Shown piece after piece: positions 34,425 to 43,338 of a DNA stretch of 64,000 bases (the stretch's first letter is position 1; every line of letters begins with the position of its first letter). The position numbers were made by a program, and so were the translations under genes. The notes under the pieces were generated by a model. That model was given only the letters and a program-made list of their open reading frames with translations. It had not been told where the DNA came from and made no database searches. This DNA comes from DATMGU01 sp035555315 (lineage in GTDB: Bacteria; Pseudomonadota; Alphaproteobacteria; ATCC43930; CGMCC-115725): the NCBI GenBank assembly GCA_035555315.1, contig DATMGU010000126.1, forward strand, positions 124,001-188,000, written 5' to 3'.

Positions 34425-35567
34425 TCACGCCATCTCCCGTTCGACCTGGCGGGCGATGATCAGGCGCTGGATTTGGTTGGTGCCCTCGTAAATCTGCGCC
34501 AGCCGGACGTCGCGGAACAGGCGCTCCACGCGGTATTCGCGGGAATAGCCGTTGCCGCCGTGAATCTGCAGCGCATTGGAGACGTGCTTCATCGCCATGT
34601 CCGTGGTGAAGAGCTTGGCCTGCGCCGCTTCCTTGGCGATCGGCAGACCGGCATCGTAGAGGCGCGCGGCGTGGTGGATCAGCAGGCGTGCCGCGGCGAT
34701 GTCGGTGGACATGTCGGCAAGCATGAACTGCACGGCCTGGAAGGTGATGATCGGCTCGCCGAACTGCCGGCGCGACTTCGCATAGGCCACCGCATCCTCG
34801 AAGGCGGCCTGAGCCATGCCGAGCGCCATGGCCGACATCAGCAGGCGGCTGAAGTTGAAGTTACCCATGGCCATCTTGAAGGCGCCGTTCTCCGGACCCA
34901 CCAGCGCATCGGCCGGGGCATGGACGCCGTCGAGCGCGATCTGGCAGTCCTCGAGCCCGTGCATGCCGAGGAGGGTCTCGTTCTTGCCGCGGATGAGACC
35001 AGGAGACTTGCCGTCGAGCAGGAAGCAACTGATGGCGCGATGGCCGCCTTCCACTCCGGTGCGGGCGAAGACCGTCAGAGCGTCCACCACCCCGCCGAGC
35101 GTTACCCAGGCCTTGGTGCCGTTGAGCACCCAGCCCTCCCCCTCGCGCCGGGCCGTGGTGCGCAGGCCGGCGACGTCGGACCCGTGATCCGGCTCGGTCA
35201 CGGCCGTGGCGGGGATGATCTCGCCCGCGAGGATGCCTGGGATCAACGCCTGCTGCCGCGCATTGCCGTGCTGGTCGAAAAACAGCACGGCCTCGACCGG
35301 AATGGCGAAGGCATTCGCGACGGCGCCGGAACAGCGCGCGAGTTCCTCCATCGCGATACAGGCGCCGATCGCCCCCAGCTCCGAGCCGCCGGCACCCTCC
35401 CGCAGGGCCACACCAAAAAGGCCGAGCGCCGCCATGCCGCGGTAGAGATCGCGGTCGAAACGGTCCTCGCGATCGATGGCGGCGGCGCGCGGCAGGATCT
35501 CCCGCTCGGCGAAGTGGCGGGTGGTGTCGCGGAGAGCGGATTGCTCTTCTGTGAGAAAGCGATGCAT
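34425..35567 (-). CDS. Acyl-CoA dehydrogenase
   Basis: A 380-aa FAD-dependent acyl-CoA dehydrogenase, introducing a 2,3-double bond into an acyl-CoA. Conserved segments are IPATAVTEPDHGSDVAGLRT (flavin/substrate site), WVLNGTKAWVTLGG, AYAKSRRQFGEPIITFQAVQ and QIHGGNGYSREYRVERLFRD; the catalytic Glu is in IYEGTNQIQR near the C-terminus. The start at 35567 (MHRFLTEEQSALRDTTRHFA) is family-like; the longer frame upstream overlaps the tautomerase gene. Part of the tautomerase, dehydrogenase, CoA-transferase, MaoC operon. Confidence 0.94.
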   Translation of the reverse strand: MHRFLTEEQSALRDTTRHFAEREILPRAAAIDREDRFDRDLYRGMAALGLFGVALREGAGGSELGAIGACIAMEELARCSGAVANAFAIPVEAVLFFDQHGNARQQALIPGILAGEIIPATAVTEPDHGSDVAGLRTTARREGEGWVLNGTKAWVTLGGVVDALTVFARTGVEGGHRAISCFLLDGKSPGLIRGKNETLLGMHGLEDCQIALDGVHAPADALVGPENGAFKMAMGNFNFSRLLMSAMALGMAQAAFEDAVAYAKSRRQFGEPIITFQAVQFMLADMSTDIAAARLLIHHAARLYDAGLPIAKEAAQAKLFTTDMAMKHVSNALQIHGGNGYSREYRVERLFRDVRLAQIYEGTNQIQRLIIARQVEREMA

Positions 35568-35574
35568 CGGTCGT

Positions 35575-35955
35575 TCAGACGGGTTCGGTGTCGCAGGAGA
35601 GGAGGCCGCCATGCGCCACCTCGTCCTTAGCGCGGTCGAAGAAGTAGATGGCGAGTGCCGCAGGCGACACGCCGTAAATTTCGGCCAGGGCGGGAGTGAG
35701 CACCGCGGCGGCTCGGGCCCGGTCGGCCACGCCGCGCCGGTAGGCATGCACCTTGACGAAAAGGCGGCGCGGCGCGCCCGCCTCACCCGAAATGCCGGCA
35801 TGGGCGTAGTTCGCCGTGGGGACATCGAGGAAGTAGATCGTCACGGTCTCGGGCTCGACGCCGAAAGCATCGCACAGACCGTCGGTGACCATCCTGGCGA
35901 CGGCCTGCCGTTCGGCGGGCACGACGGGTGGGGCGAGGATTTCGACGAAGGGCAT
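35575..35955 (-). CDS. Tautomerase-family protein with two 4-OT-like repeats
   Basis: A 126-aa protein starting MPFVEI, so that removal of Met exposes Pro1, the catalytic base of the 4-oxalocrotonate tautomerase superfamily. Two beta-alpha-beta units are visible: residues 1-60 (ERQAVARMVTDGLCDAFGV, VTIYFLDVPTANYAHAG) and 65-120 (RRLFVKVHAYRRG, IYGVSPAALAIYFFDRAKDEVAHGG). The second unit lacks an N-terminal Pro. It lies seven bases before the dehydrogenase gene and may isomerise an unsaturated ketoacid in that pathway. Confidence 0.82.
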   Translation of the reverse strand: MPFVEILAPPVVPAERQAVARMVTDGLCDAFGVEPETVTIYFLDVPTANYAHAGISGEAGAPRRLFVKVHAYRRGVADRARAAAVLTPALAEIYGVSPAALAIYFFDRAKDEVAHGGLLSCDTEPV

Positions 35956-35959
35956 GGCC

Positions 35960-36988
35960 TCAGGCTCTCGATGGCGGTTGGCAGGACTGGCGCTGGATCA
36001 GCCGGGCGCCGATTCGGTATTCGCTGGAGGGGCGAACCGGCGCGTCGGCGCCGTTCCGCAGACGCCGCAGCAGCCGGTCGGCGGCGAGCTCCGCCATGGC
36101 GACGGCATCGCTGTCGACCACGCTGATGGCGGGGCGCTGCCATTCGAAGCCGGGCATGTCCTCGTAGCAGAGCAGCGACATCTGGTCGGGTATCAGGATG
36201 TTGCGCTCCGCGAGGCCGCGCAGGACGCCGAGGGCGGATTCGTGGTTGGCCACGAACAGCGCGGTCGGCGGATCCGGCCGGTCGAGCAGCTGGCAAGAGC
36301 CGGCCAAGCCGGTTTCCGGTTCATAGCGCCCGGCATGAACGAGCGTCGGATCGAACGGCAGGGACGCCTCCTCCAGGGCGCGGCGATAGCCGGACAGACG
36401 CTCCCGGCCGGAGGTGGTCTCCTTTCGACCGACGATCAGGCCGATGCGCCGATGGCCCAGCTCCAGCAAATAGCGCGTGCCGGCATAGGCGCCTTCCGGA
36501 TCGGCAGCGAGCACGGTTTCCAGCTCCACCGTCTCATCGCGCCGGATCACGCAAGTCACAGGCGTGCCCCCGCGTTCCAGCGCGGCGAGCAGCGCGCCGT
36601 TATGGCCGGTCGGACAGATGATCAGCCCATCCACGCGCTGGTCCATCAGCGTGGCCATCGTCTCGGCCTCCTGCTCCGGATCATCGGCGGTGATGCAGAG
36701 GATCACCTGATAGCCCTCGGCCCGCAGGCGCTTCTGCACGACCTCCGCCAGCACCCGGAAGGACGCATTGGTCAGGTTGTGCACGACCAGGCCGACGAGA
36801 CGGGACGAACGGGTCTTCAATCCCCGCGCCATTGTATTCGGCCGGTAACCGAGTTCGGTCGCGATGCGCCGCAGACGCGCCTCGGTGCCGCGGCTGGTAA
36901 GGCCGCCGCCGGCAAGGGCGCGGGACGCCGTGCTGACCGCGACATTGGCGGCGCGCGCGACATCGCGAAGTGTGACCGGGTTGATCAT
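35960..36988 (-). CDS. LacI-family transcriptional regulator
   Basis: A 342-aa LacI-type repressor: N-terminal HTH (VTLRDVARAANVAVSTASRAL) with hinge helix, then a periplasmic-binding-protein-like effector domain with SRLVGLVVHNLTNASFRVLAE, GLIICPTGHNGALLAALERGG and PPTALFVANHESALGVLRGL. I start at the ATG at 36988, directly before the HTH, not the one 36 bases upstream, which would run into operator O1. It is divergent from two DapA-family aldolase genes, with two LacI-type palindromes between them, and lies four bases before the tautomerase gene, so it may control both sides. Confidence 0.93.
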   Translation of the reverse strand: MINPVTLRDVARAANVAVSTASRALAGGGLTSRGTEARLRRIATELGYRPNTMARGLKTRSSRLVGLVVHNLTNASFRVLAEVVQKRLRAEGYQVILCITADDPEQEAETMATLMDQRVDGLIICPTGHNGALLAALERGGTPVTCVIRRDETVELETVLAADPEGAYAGTRYLLELGHRRIGLIVGRKETTSGRERLSGYRRALEEASLPFDPTLVHAGRYEPETGLAGSCQLLDRPDPPTALFVANHESALGVLRGLAERNILIPDQMSLLCYEDMPGFEWQRPAISVVDSDAVAMAELAADRLLRRLRNGADAPVRPSSEYRIGARLIQRQSCQPPSRA

Positions 36989-37003
36989 GCGCGCAGCTTG
37001 GAC

Positions 37004-37017
37004 TGCAATCGTTTGTT
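37004..37017. promoter_or_regulatory. LacI-type operator O1 (imperfect)
   Basis: TGCAATCGTTTGTT matches the LacI-family consensus TGNAANCGNTTNCA at 10 of 12 fixed positions. It lies 16 bases before the LacI-type gene's start, consistent with autorepression. Its first 11 bases are the exact reverse complement of 11 bases in O2. Confidence 0.65.
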
Positions 37018-37094
37018 GTTGCAACTCAAATTTTGCCGAAACCGCCTTCCTAAAGGTCTCTTGACCTATGGGACGGCATCGGCTTAGCCTTTAC

Positions 37095-37108
37095 TGGAAA
37101 CGATTGCA
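37095..37108. promoter_or_regulatory. LacI-type operator O2 (perfect consensus)
   Basis: TGGAAACGATTGCA matches TGNAANCGNTTNCA at all fixed positions. It lies 24 bases before the first aldolase start and would block that promoter. Centre-to-centre distance to O1 is 91 bases, short enough for a DNA loop. Confidence 0.75.
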
Positions 37109-37131
37109 GATATGGTTGGGAGGAAGGTCGT

Positions 37132-38082
37132 ATGGATCTTACCGGCATAGGCGGGATCTGGCCCGCCACGCTCACGCCTTTCGACCGGGATGGCGGCATC
37201 GATGACGCGGCGCTGCGGGCGCATCTGCATGCCCTCGCCGGCACGCCGGGCGTGCGCGCGCTGGTGGTCAACGGCCATGCCGGCGAGGCGACGTCGCTCG
37301 ACCGGGATGAGCGCCGGCATGTCGTGCGCGTGGCGCGCGAGACGGCGGACGATCACGTCGGCGTCGTCGCCGGCGTCGTGGCGGACGACACCCGCACGGC
37401 CCGCGCCCTGGCCCGCGACGCGGCGGAGGCCGGGGCCGACGCGCTCCTGCTCTTCCCGCCCATGCTCTTCGCGGGGGGCGCCGCGGCGCGGCCGGAGATG
37501 GCGCTGGGCTTCGTCGACGCGGTGGCGCAGGCCGCCGCCGGCCTGCCGATCGTGCTGTTTCAGCTGTCACGCGCCTCCGGCCTGGGCTACCCGCCGGATC
37601 TGCTAGCGCGGCTCTGCCGCGAGGTGGAGGCGATCATCGCCGTGAAGGAAGGCAGCGACGTCCCGGAAATCTATGAAACCAACCTACGCGCCTTGCGGAA
37701 TTGCGGGCGCCCCATCACGGTGCTGACGACCAACAACACGTGGCTTTTCGCCTCGCTCGCCTATGGCGCGGATGGGATTCTGTCGGGAATCGGCAGCGTC
37801 GCCTCGACGATCCTGGTGGAGATGTTCGAGGCGACCCTGCGCGGCGATCTCGCGGCGGCGCGCAGCGCCAACGACCGGCTGTTGCCGCTGACGCGCGTGT
37901 TCTACCGGCATCCGCATCTCGACATGCACAACCGGATGAAGACGGCCCTGCACCTGATGGGGCACCTGCCGAACCCCGCGCCGCGCCCACCTCTGCTACC
38001 GCTCACCGCCGGCGAGCGGGCTGAGATCCGCGTGGCGCTGATCGCGGCGGGCCTAATGCACGGCGCCGACCCGGCTGCCTGA
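37132..38082 (+). CDS. DapA-superfamily aldolase/lyase, atypical active site
   Basis: A 316-aa class I aldolase of the dihydrodipicolinate synthase/N-acetylneuraminate lyase superfamily. The Schiff-base Lys is in AIIAVKEGSDVPEIY (Lys172). The usual Tyr of the YNxP motif is replaced (FQLS, Phe143), and the GTTGE-type loop reads NGHAGE (47-52), lacking the catalytic Thr. It is therefore unlikely to be a true dihydrodipicolinate synthase and more likely acts on another 2-oxoacid. GGGAGGAAGG precedes the ATG. It shares the LacI-controlled promoter and is followed after 15 bases by a canonical paralogue. Confidence 0.88.
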   Translation: MDLTGIGGIWPATLTPFDRDGGIDDAALRAHLHALAGTPGVRALVVNGHAGEATSLDRDERRHVVRVARETADDHVGVVAGVVADDTRTARALARDAAEAGADALLLFPPMLFAGGAAARPEMALGFVDAVAQAAAGLPIVLFQLSRASGLGYPPDLLARLCREVEAIIAVKEGSDVPEIYETNLRALRNCGRPITVLTTNNTWLFASLAYGADGILSGIGSVASTILVEMFEATLRGDLAAARSANDRLLPLTRVFYRHPHLDMHNRMKTALHLMGHLPNPAPRPPLLPLTAGERAEIRVALIAAGLMHGADPAA

Positions 38083-38097
38083 AGAGCGAGTGGACCA

Positions 38098-38991
38098 ATG
38101 AAAAGCTTCCGCGGCACCTACACCGTCATGATCACCCCCTTCACGGCGGAGGGTACGCTGGACTTGCCGGCGCTGCGCCGCTTCGTGGACTGGCAGATCG
38201 AGCAGGGCATCCATGGGCTGGTCGCACTGGGCTCCACCGGCGAGTTCCTCTCCCTCTCCGACGAGGAGAACGCGGCGGTGGCGGAGACGGTCATCGGCCA
38301 AGCCGCCGGGCGCGTCCCCGTGCTGATCGGCACGGGCGCCGAGGACACACGGGAGGTGGTGCGTCTCAGCCGCCGGGCGGAGAGCTTGAAGGCCGACGGG
38401 GTGATGATCATCCCGCCCTATTATTCGACGCCCACCGAGGACGAGTTGTACCATCACTACAAGACCGTCGCCGCCGCGATCGGCCTGCCGATCATGCTCT
38501 ACAACAATCCGGCGACGGCGAACGTGGATCTCACTCCGCCGGTCGTGGCGCGTCTCTCGACGATCGACAATTGCCGCTACATCAAGGAATCGACGCTGGA
38601 GGTGACGCGGGTGCGCGACATCCTGCGCCTTTGCGGGGACCGGATGACCGTGTTCGGCGGCATTCTCGGCTTCGAGTCCTTCGTGGAAGGGGCCGCCGGC
38701 TGGGTGGCCGTGGCCTCCAACGTCGCGCCCGCGCCGCTCGCTCGGCTGTTCGAACTGGTCGCGGATGAAGAGCGGATTTCGGAAGCGCGGGCGCTGTACC
38801 TGCGCTACCTGCCGCTGATCGAGTTCGTCGGCGGACACGCCTATGTCGCCGGCACCAAGGCGCTGCTGCGGCATATGGGGCTCGATGTCGGACTACCGCG
38901 CCCGCCGCGCCTGCCCTTGCCGACCCCGCGCGACGCGGTGGCGGCGGAGATCGTGCAACGGCTCGCCCTCGCCCTTCGACCAGCCGCCTGA
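38098..38991 (+). CDS. DapA-superfamily aldolase/lyase, canonical active site
   Basis: A 297-aa member of the dihydrodipicolinate synthase family with all usual residues: LGSTGEF (Thr47), PPYYSTP (Tyr108/109), LYNNPAT (Tyr135) and CRYIKESTLEV (Schiff-base Lys163). It could be a 4-hydroxy-tetrahydrodipicolinate synthase, but the operon position behind a LacI-controlled paralogue suggests catabolic cleavage of a keto-deoxy sugar acid or similar compound. The DapA-specific arginine that binds the substrate carboxylate is not clearly identifiable from the sequence alone. Confidence 0.9.
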   Translation: MKSFRGTYTVMITPFTAEGTLDLPALRRFVDWQIEQGIHGLVALGSTGEFLSLSDEENAAVAETVIGQAAGRVPVLIGTGAEDTREVVRLSRRAESLKADGVMIIPPYYSTPTEDELYHHYKTVAAAIGLPIMLYNNPATANVDLTPPVVARLSTIDNCRYIKESTLEVTRVRDILRLCGDRMTVFGGILGFESFVEGAAGWVAVASNVAPAPLARLFELVADEERISEARALYLRYLPLIEFVGGHAYVAGTKALLRHMGLDVGLPRPPRLPLPTPRDAVAAEIVQRLALALRPAA

Positions 38992-38998
38992 GACCGGC

Positions 38999-40354
38999 TC
39001 ACCCACATCCGGCCGATGCGGCGGAGGGCGCGAAATGGGTGTTCGCCGGCACGGCGAGACCCAGATGACCGCGCAGGGTATCCGAGGTGTAGTCGCGTCG
39101 AAACAGGCCGCGCCGCTGAAGTTCCGGCACCACGAGGTCGACGAAATCGCGCAACCCACGCGGTGCGACGGGCGCCATTATCGTAAACCCGTCACAGGCT
39201 TGGCTGGTGTACCAATCCTCCATCTCGTCGGCGATCTGACTCGGGTTGCCCTTGAACAGGGGGCCGCCGATCGACGGCAGGACGCGTTCGTAGGTTTGGC
39301 GGATGGTCAGGTTCTCGCGCCGCGCCATTTCGATGATGTAGTGGCGCAGGCTGCTGCCGCCGACGACTTCGCGGGGCAGCTCCGGCAACATCCCGTCGAC
39401 CGGATAGCCCGTCAGATCCCGGGTCACCATCTTGGACAGGTAATGGACCCCGAGCGCCGGCGAGATGAGGGATTGGAGCTGCTGATACAACTCGTCCGCC
39501 TCTTCGGAGGTGCGGCCGACGAAGACGCTGATTCCCGGTAGAATCCGCAACGCCTCGGTCGGCCGGCCGTATTTGCCCATGCGGCCCTTGATATCGGCAT
39601 AGGCGGTTTGGCAGTCCTGCTTCGTGCTGCCGGCGCCGAACAGGGCATCGGCATACCGCGCCGCCAATTCCATGCCGGGCTCCGACTGCCCGGCCATGAA
39701 CACCACCGGGCGGCCTTGCACCGAGCGGGCGACATTCAGCGGTCCCTTGACGATAAAATGCTTACCCTTGTGGTTGATTTCGCGAACCCTGCTCGGGTCG
39801 AGAAACTGGCCCGTCGCCTTGTTCTGCGGAAAGGCGTCATCCGCCCAGCTATCCCAGAGATCGACGACGACCTCGTAGAACTCCTGAGCCCGGCCATAGC
39901 GCTCCTCGCGCGCCAGATGCTCGCTACGGCCGAAATTCAGCGCGTCCCCCTCGTAGGAACCGGTCACGAGGTTCCACCCCCCACGACCCTTGCTGACATG
40001 GTCGAGCGACGCGAATCGGCGTGCCACCGAATAGGGCTCGTCATAGGTCGTGGTCGCCGTGGCGACGACGCCGACATGCCGCGTCATCATTGCGACGGCG
40101 GACAAGACCGTCGTCGGCTCGAAGCCGGCCGGGCGGGCGGACGGGAAATTGGCGGCGAACAACGCCGGGCGGTCCATATCGCGAACCGCGTTGCCATCCG
40201 CCAGAAACACCGCGTCGAGCTTGCCCCGCTCCGCGATCCGCGCCAGCTCGATGACGCAATCGAGATTCATGACGGTGTCGTCATAGGCATCGGGATGCCG
40301 CCACCCGCCAAGATGGCCGCCGACACTGTTGGGAATTGCGACAAGATTCATCAT
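38999..40354 (-). CDS. LLM-class FMN-dependent monooxygenase (NtaA/EmoA family), third copy
   Basis: A luciferase-like monooxygenase of about 451 aa. Segments include GGWRHPDAYDD, LAEDGN-like KLDAVFLADGNAV, SKGRGGWNLVTGSYEGDALNFG (NtaA motif), GKHFIVKGPLNVARSVQGRP and VVFMAGQSEPGMELAARY. I start at ATG 40354; an ATG at 40369 is possible but its GAGG abuts the codon. It follows a complete dipeptide-type ABC importer on the same strand. The pair resembles the arrangement of EDTA monooxygenase EmoA with its EppABCD importer, but no reductase or iminodiacetate oxidase is present. The substrate is unknown. Confidence 0.9.
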   Translation of the reverse strand: MMNLVAIPNSVGGHLGGWRHPDAYDDTVMNLDCVIELARIAERGKLDAVFLADGNAVRDMDRPALFAANFPSARPAGFEPTTVLSAVAMMTRHVGVVATATTTYDEPYSVARRFASLDHVSKGRGGWNLVTGSYEGDALNFGRSEHLAREERYGRAQEFYEVVVDLWDSWADDAFPQNKATGQFLDPSRVREINHKGKHFIVKGPLNVARSVQGRPVVFMAGQSEPGMELAARYADALFGAGSTKQDCQTAYADIKGRMGKYGRPTEALRILPGISVFVGRTSEEADELYQQLQSLISPALGVHYLSKMVTRDLTGYPVDGMLPELPREVVGGSSLRHYIIEMARRENLTIRQTYERVLPSIGGPLFKGNPSQIADEMEDWYTSQACDGFTIMAPVAPRGLRDFVDLVVPELQRRGLFRRDYTSDTLRGHLGLAVPANTHFAPSAASAGCG

Positions 40355-40397
40355 GGGTGGCTTTTCCATCCTCTATCGACGCATCGCCCTCATTCGC

Positions 40398-42479
40398 CTA
40401 ATCGATGCCCGCGGGCACAGGCAGCCAAGGGGGCACCGCGGCCAAGGTTGCCAACGGGACATGGCAGCGGATCCGGTGATCCCGATCGACCTGCTGCCAG
40501 GGAGGCGGGACGGTATCGCAGATCGGACCAAGCTTTCGCGGACACCGCCCGGCGAACTTGCAGCCCGCATCGGTGCCGTCGGAGGCGGGGCTGGGATCCG
40601 CCAGCCGCTCCCCCTCCATGCTACGTGGTTTGCCGATGACCGGCACCGACGACAGGAGCAATTCGGTGTAGGGGTGATAGGGCGGCCGCAGCACGTCCCG
40701 CACCTCACCCTCCTCCACCAGCGAGCCGCGATACATGACGGCGACCCGGTCGGCGATGTGGGCGATGACGCCGATATCGTGGCTGATGAAGAGATATGCC
40801 ACGCCCAACTCGTCTCGCAGATCCCGCAGCAAATTGAGCACCGCCGCCTGCACCGACACATCAAGCGCCGAGACGGCTTCGTCGCAGACCAGGAAATCCG
40901 GCTTCGTCGCCAGGGCCCGCGCGATGCCGACACGCTGCTTCTCGCCACCCGACAATTGGTGCGGATATCGGTCGACATAGCGGCGCGGCAGGCGCACCAA
41001 GTCGAGCAGCCGCTCAATCTCCCGCGTCGCCTTAGCCCCGCTCGCCAAGCCAAAGCGATGCAGAGGCCGCCGCAGAATGGTGCCGACCGTCTGGCGTGGA
41101 TTGAGCGACGTGTCCGGGTTTTGAAACACGATTTGCGCCTGGCGGCGAAAAGCGGGACCGGGCCGCTCGCCGATCTCGGCACCGGCGAACCGCAACCCGC
41201 CCGATTTGGCGGGAACCAGCCGCAACAGCAGGCGGCCGAGGGTCGACTTGCCGCACCCGGACTCGCCGACCAGCCCGACGATCTCGCCGATCCGGACGGT
41301 GAGAGAGACGTCGTCCACGGCGAGTACCCCGTGGCCGGGCCGGCCGAAGAGGCGCTGGAGGAACCCGCCCGTCTCGAAACGGGCGCTCAGCCCCACCGCC
41401 TGAACCAGTGCCGGCGCCCCGCGCTCCCGGCCGGAGATTGGCCCCGAGATCGGCCCGCTGGCGGCCGGTGGGGATTCGACGGGCCAGGGCAGTTCAGCGA
41501 TGTCGGCCATGCGATGACAGCTCGCCCGGTGATCGCCCCCGAGCAGCGTCTGGGGCTGTTCGCATCCGGGGGCCGCGAAGGCGCAGCGCGGCCGGAAATT
41601 GCACCCCGGGTCAGGGGACACGAGGTCCGGAAGATTGCCGGGGATCGGGGACAGCCGGCCCGCATGCGCCAGATCCGGCCGGGGCAGTGCCGCGAGCAAG
41701 CCTTTCGTGTAGGGGTGGCGCGGCCGGTTCAATACCCGGACCGTCCCCCCTGTTTCCGCCACGCGCCCGGCGTAGAGGACCGCCACCCGATCGCAAAGCC
41801 GGTCGACGATGCCGAGATTGTGGCTGACCAGCAGCATGGACAAGCCGCGTTGAACCCGCAGCCGATCCAGCAGGTTCAGGATCTGGGCTTCGACCGTGAC
41901 ATCGAGCGCGGTGGTCGGCTCGTCCAGCAGCAGCAGATCCGGTTCGGTCGCCAAGGCCGTCGCGATGCCGACCCGCTGTTTCATGCCGCCCGATAGCTGG
42001 TGGGGATAGCAGCCCATGACCTGCGCCGGCTGCTTGATGCCCATCTCGGCCAGCAACGCCGTTCCGCGCGCCCACGCCTCCGCCCGTTCCAGGTGCATAT
42101 GCACCACCAAGGGCTCGATCACCTGCCGGCCGATCGTGTGCGCCGGGTTGAGCGCGGCCGAGGTGTCCTGGAAGACGACACCGACGCGCCGCCCCCGCAA
42201 CAAGGGGGCATTTACCAGCAAATCCTGGCCGTCAAACGCCACCCGTCTTGCCCGCACCCGCGCTGCCGGGCCGAGCAGCCCGAGCAGTGCCAGGACCATG
42301 CTCGATTTGCCCGAACCGGATTCGCCCACCAATCCCAGAACGCCCCCGACCGGGATCGACAGCGAGACGTCGTCGAGCGCCGTCAACCAGCCGCTCGCCG
42401 TCCGGTACGCGACGGAGAGGCCGGCGACCTCCAGCAGGCCGTCATCGGTGGTTGGTGGGGCGTCATGCCCCGCGGCCAT
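40398..42479 (-). CDS. Dipeptide-type ABC importer, fused double ATPase (DppD-DppF)
   Basis: A 693-aa protein with two complete ATPase modules in one chain, as in GsiA. Module 1: Walker A GESGSGKSS, signature LSGGMKQR, Walker B LLLLDEP, followed by the oligopeptide-transporter C-terminal motif PGCNFRPRCAFAAPGC, which often binds an Fe-S cluster. Module 2: Walker A GESGCGKST, signature LSGGEKQR, Walker B FLVCDEA, and a second Cys-rich tail, DAGCKFAGRCPRKLGPIC. The ATG at 42479 lies four bases past the permease stop; a GTG at 42491 is an alternative. It energises the DppB/DppC-type permeases encoded upstream. Confidence 0.93.
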   Translation of the reverse strand: MAAGHDAPPTTDDGLLEVAGLSVAYRTASGWLTALDDVSLSIPVGGVLGLVGESGSGKSSMVLALLGLLGPAARVRARRVAFDGQDLLVNAPLLRGRRVGVVFQDTSAALNPAHTIGRQVIEPLVVHMHLERAEAWARGTALLAEMGIKQPAQVMGCYPHQLSGGMKQRVGIATALATEPDLLLLDEPTTALDVTVEAQILNLLDRLRVQRGLSMLLVSHNLGIVDRLCDRVAVLYAGRVAETGGTVRVLNRPRHPYTKGLLAALPRPDLAHAGRLSPIPGNLPDLVSPDPGCNFRPRCAFAAPGCEQPQTLLGGDHRASCHRMADIAELPWPVESPPAASGPISGPISGRERGAPALVQAVGLSARFETGGFLQRLFGRPGHGVLAVDDVSLTVRIGEIVGLVGESGCGKSTLGRLLLRLVPAKSGGLRFAGAEIGERPGPAFRRQAQIVFQNPDTSLNPRQTVGTILRRPLHRFGLASGAKATREIERLLDLVRLPRRYVDRYPHQLSGGEKQRVGIARALATKPDFLVCDEAVSALDVSVQAAVLNLLRDLRDELGVAYLFISHDIGVIAHIADRVAVMYRGSLVEEGEVRDVLRPPYHPYTELLLSSVPVIGKPRSMEGERLADPSPASDGTDAGCKFAGRCPRKLGPICDTVPPPWQQVDRDHRIRCHVPLATLAAVPPWLPVPAGID

Positions 42480-42483
42480 CGCC

Positions 42484-43338
42484 TCAGCCACGCGATCGCC
42501 CGGACAGATGCGGATCCAGGCATTCCCGCAGGCCCTCGCCCACCAGATTGACGGACACGAGCAGCACACAGAGGCAAAGCCCCGGCATGAGACCGACCCA
42601 TGGCGCCTGCGTCAGGAACTCCCGGCCCTCCGCGATCATAAGACCCCACTCGCTGCTGGGCGGCTGAGGCCCCAGACCCAGAAACGACAACGCGGAACCG
42701 AGCAGAATGGCGAAGGTCACCCGCAAGCCGCATTCAACGATGATCGGCGGCCAGGCATTGGGCAGGATCTCGTGCCACAAGATCGCCACGGCACCCTCGC
42801 CGCGCGCGACGGCCGCCTGCACGAAATCCTCCTCCAGCAATCCAAGGGCGACCGCGCGGCTCAAGCGCACCAGGATGGGGACGTAGACCAGCCCGACGGC
42901 GAGGATTGTCTTGATCAGGTTGGGTGGCGTGACCGCGAGGATGAGCAAGCCCAGCAGGATCGGCGGCAGCGAGATCAGCAGGTCGACCGCGCGCATGATC
43001 ACCTCCTGCACCACGCCCCGGTGAAACGCGGCGAGCAGGCCCAAAGGCACACCCAGCACCAGGCTGACCAGCATCGCACCGAAGCCGATCGCGAGCGACA
43101 GATGACCGCCCGCGAGAACGCGCGATAAGACGTCGCGCCCGAACTCGTCGGTACCGAATAGATGAAGCAGGCTGGGCGACGCGAGGCGCGACCGCACGGC
43201 GAAGGCCGTCGGGTCGTAGGGCGTGAACCAAATGCCGACCAGAGCCGAGATCACGACGATCCCCAGCACCGCGAGGCCGATCATCAGAACGCCCGGCAGC
43301 GCGCGGCGTGGTGCCGTGGCAAGGGCCGAGGCGGTCAT
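42484..43338 (-). CDS. Dipeptide-type ABC importer permease (DppC type)
   Basis: A 284-aa permease of the DppC/OppC group. The N-terminal helix is followed by the typical HLFGTDEFGRDVLSRVLAGG; the EAA-like loop appears around EEDFVQAAVARGEG with LPNAWPPI. About six membrane segments. The ATG at 43338 overlaps the stop of the DppB-type gene (ATGA, 43335-43338). The upstream extension of the frame is a shadow of that gene. Confidence 0.93.
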   Translation of the reverse strand: MTASALATAPRRALPGVLMIGLAVLGIVVISALVGIWFTPYDPTAFAVRSRLASPSLLHLFGTDEFGRDVLSRVLAGGHLSLAIGFGAMLVSLVLGVPLGLLAAFHRGVVQEVIMRAVDLLISLPPILLGLLILAVTPPNLIKTILAVGLVYVPILVRLSRAVALGLLEEDFVQAAVARGEGAVAILWHEILPNAWPPIIVECGLRVTFAILLGSALSFLGLGPQPPSSEWGLMIAEGREFLTQAPWVGLMPGLCLCVLLVSVNLVGEGLRECLDPHLSGRSRG

